Of a stretch of 64,000 nt of DNA, positions 62,901-64,000 are shown piece by piece. This stretch comes from Paenibacillus xerothermodurans (GTDB taxonomy: Bacteria; Bacillota; Bacilli; Paenibacillales; NBRC-103111), in contig NZ_NHRJ02000001.1 in assembly GCF_002220865.2 (NCBI RefSeq), positions 124,001 to 188,000 on the forward strand, written 5' to 3'. The first letter of the stretch is position 1, and each line of letters opens with the position of its first letter. The translations under genes were made by a program, and so were the position numbers. Below the pieces are notes generated by a model, which ran no database searches, was not told where the DNA came from, and saw only the letters and a list, made by a program, of their open reading frames with translations.

Positions 62901-64000
62901 TGAGTTGTCAGCGTACTCGCCATGTAGTTTACGTTGTCGGTCAAATCGCGCCAAGTTCCCGCAGCGCCCGGAACGTGCGCTTGCCCGCCGAGCTTACCTT
63001 CGGCGCCCACCTCCCGTGCTACGGTCGTGACTTGGTCCGCGAACGTAGCCAGCGTATCGATCATGTTATTGATCGTATCGGTCAGCTCTGCGATCTCCCC
63101 CTTGGCATCAACGGTGAGTTTTTGCTTCAGGTTACCGTTAGCGACAGCAGTAACGACCTTGGCGATGCCGCGCACTTGATCCGTCAGATTGGTCGCCATG
63201 ATATTCACGTTATCCGTTAAATCCTTCCAGATACCGCCGACTCCGCGTACCAGCGCCTGACCGCCCAGCTTACCGTCCGTGCCTACTTCTCGCGCCACCC
63301 GGGTTACTTCCGATGCAAACGAGTTCAGCTGATCCACCATCGTATTGATCGTGTTTTTTAATTCCAGAAGCTCACCTTTCACATCCACGGTAATCTTCTT
63401 CGACAGGTCGCCATTGGCCACGGCAGTCGTCACGCCGGCGATATTACGCATTTGGGTCGTTAAATTGCTCGCCATGTAATTGACAGTGTCGGTCAAATCC
63501 TTCCATGTGCCTGATACGTCTTTCACATCCGCCTGCACGCCCAGCTTACCCTCGGTGCCCACCTCGCGCGCAACCCGTGTAACCTCGGCAGCAAAGTTAC
63601 TGAGCTGATCTACCATCGTGTTCATGGTGATCTTAAGTTCCAGAATTTCGCCTTTGACGTCAACCGTAATCTTCTTCGACAGATCCCCCTTGGCCACCGC
63701 GGTGGTCACCTTGGCTATATTACGCACTTGGTCAGTTAGATTGCGGGCCATGTTATTGACGCCTTCCGTCAAATCCTTCCAGGTTCCGCCGACCCCTTTG
63801 ACCTCCGCTTGGCCGCCGAGCTTCCCTTCGGTTCCCACCTCGCGGACCACCCGGGTCACCTCGGAGGCAAAGGTGGACAGCTGGTCTACCATGGTATTAA
63901 TCGTGTTTTTGAGTTCGAGAATTTCTCCCTGGACGTCCGCAGTGATTTTCTTCGACAGATCGCCACCGGCTACCGCAGTGGTAACCACAGCGATATTACG
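59948..64000 (-). CDS. Hybrid sensor histidine kinase with tandem HAMP repeats, GAF and three receiver domains (N-terminus outside window)
   Basis: The frame is open to the window edge, so at least 1350 residues are present and the true start is beyond 64,000. Order from the N-terminal side: four full and one partial HAMP-type units of 92 residues each (VTTAVA-GDLSKKI...TWKDLT), a GAF domain (about 62,700-62,260), a coiled coil, HisKA with the phosphorylated His in [10 protein letters not shown] (about 62,018), an HATPase domain (GTGLGLAIS), and three receiver-like domains. Receiver 1 (ITLDLRLKD) and receiver 3 ([14 protein letters not shown]) keep the acceptor Asp; receiver 2 is degenerate (VLACNDLP). 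No membrane helix is seen in the visible part. HAMP-repeat kinases of this type sense osmotic or envelope stress in fungi; the role here is unknown. Confidence 0.92.
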   Translation of the reverse strand, partial: RNIAVVTTAVAGGDLSKKITADVQGEILELKNTINTMVDQLSTFASEVTRVVREVGTEGKLGGQAEVKGVGGTWKDLTEGVNNMARNLTDQVRNIAKVTTAVAKGDLSKKITVDVKGEILELKITMNTMVDQLSNFAAEVTRVAREVGTEGKLGVQADVKDVSGTWKDLTDTVNYMASNLTTQMRNIAGVTTAVANGDLSKKITVDVKGELLELKNTINTMVDQLNSFASEVTRVAREVGTDGKLGGQALVRGVGGIWKDLTDNVNIMATNLTDQVRGIAKVVTAVANGNLKQKLTVDAKGEIAELTDTINNMIDTLATFADQVTTVAREVGAEGKLGGQAHVPGAAGTWRDLTDNVNYMASTLTTQVRAITNVATAVTKGDLSRTIDVTTAGELTTLKDNMNEMIRNLKETTRINTEQDWLKTNLAKFSRMLQGQRDLCAVSRMILSELAPLVSMQHGVFYINEPQDGEPVLKLFASYAYQQRKNLSNEFRKGEGLVGQCLIENQRILLTNVPADYVVISSGLGEAAPLNIVLLPIVFEDQVLAVLELASFRAFSEIDLAFLDQLTESIGIVINTMQANQRTEELLMQSQSLTEELQKQQMELKNTNEELEDKAKLLVIQKAEVESKNNEVEVAKRILEEKAEQLALTSRYKSEFLANMSHELRTPLNSLLLLAEQLVENPDENLTDIQVKFAKTIQDSGHELLGLINDILDLSKIESGTITPDFNEVSIRELTDGLDRTFRHMIDDKELEYVIKVEPNVPANIVTDSKRLQQILKNLLSNAFKFTEKGEVMLLIRRAYKEWNRDNETLNRAKMVLCFSVSDTGIGIPEDKQQIIFEAFQQADGSTNREYGGTGLGLAISREIAAMLGGEISLYSVVGKGSTFNLYLPLDGEFADPEPKPKYVPEVIDVAPPKRTRVLAVTSRDDETLDDRDHIEPGDRVFLVIEDDHKFNEIMLDILRKKGIKVVITTKGSDALELAYKYKPAAITLDLRLKDTDGWLVMEHLKNDMAARHIPVCVITVEEDEVQLLQKGVRDYICKPVSREDLSNALDNLNSYADKTVHDLLIAVNNPDQSNQYIELLANDDIKITTVDTARKALAQLKSKEFDCVLACNDLPDLSIAQFVREMQKNPKNKHRAIVLHNLVKMTGEEEQELEELMKTAVIREAKSSTQVLDDTTLFLHRKADDLPDGAKDTLVKLHQSDEMIQTKKVLVVDDDIRNIFALTTILERHGMKVIAAENGHDAITILEQTPDIKIVLMDIMMPVMDGYETTRAIREKPEFKDLPIIALTAKAMKGDREQCLEAGASDYITKPVNSAQLLSMIRNWLAMHDDSAKDKANDDDEGYGKMFLQ

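Noticed and set aside
1-64000. Insertion sequences, prophage genes or attachment sites.
   Set aside because: No transposase, integrase or phage structural gene and no terminal inverted repeats were found.

Overview
The window comes from a Gram-positive soil or plant-polymer degrader of the Paenibacillaceae type (Paenibacillus, Cohnella or a close relative). This is inferred from strong AGGAGG ribosome sites, LplB/YtcP-type sugar permeases with large lipoprotein binding proteins, membrane-anchored AraC (YesN-like) sensors, a SAM-I riboswitch on a methionine transporter, and the density of glycoside hydrolases. No rRNA, tRNA, transposase or phage gene was seen.

Layout. 1-4350: a sugar module with a partial Gfo/Idh/MocA oxidoreductase, a TIM-barrel isomerase, an aldo/keto reductase and a FucU-type mutarotase, divergent from a ROK repressor across a compact two-promoter region with a palindrome. 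4518-17949: a probable beta-1,2-glucan locus, with a secreted GH144-type endo-glucanase, a LacI repressor, a GH94 1,2-beta-oligoglucan phosphorylase, a GH3 beta-glucosidase and an ABC importer (binding protein plus two permeases). Five copies of a TCGAAACGTTTCGA-type operator lie only at its three promoters. 18208-33560: an alpha-L-fucoside locus with fucosidases of three families (GH29, GH151-like, GH95), two paralogous binding proteins, one permease pair, an AraC sensor and a small AraC regulator. 33602-37951: a PhyH-HEAT fusion, an L-fuconolactonase-like amidohydrolase, a second FucU and a short-chain dehydrogenase, together with a truncated UxaA/SAF gene and a broken lacI gene. This looks like the non-phosphorylating fucose oxidation route, partly decayed. 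38143-41243: dabb, metQ, metI and metN behind a SAM riboswitch. 41347-47020: a secreted unknown, a ubiB pseudogene, a phasin-like gene, a membrane RCK_C protein, an unknown gene, a small 57-residue gene and tandem repeats. 47021-53452: an aconitase-X operon (tripartite-tricarboxylate binding protein, two RraA-like proteins, AcnX large and small subunits, MmgE/PrpD) with a divergent GntR regulator. 53594-59779: a second LplB/YtcP/lipoprotein sugar importer with its own AraC sensor. 59948-64000: a large multi-HAMP hybrid histidine kinase, cut by the window end.

How it works together. Two dedicated glycan systems (beta-1,2-glucan and fucosides) break the polymer down to small sugars, import them through ATPase-less ABC operons that probably share an MsmX-like ATPase encoded elsewhere, and finish breakdown with phosphorylase, glucosidase or oxidative enzymes. 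The aconitase-X operon is the strongest candidate for an undescribed pathway: its gene set implies dehydration and retro-aldol cleavage of an imported carboxylate that cannot be named from sequence alone.
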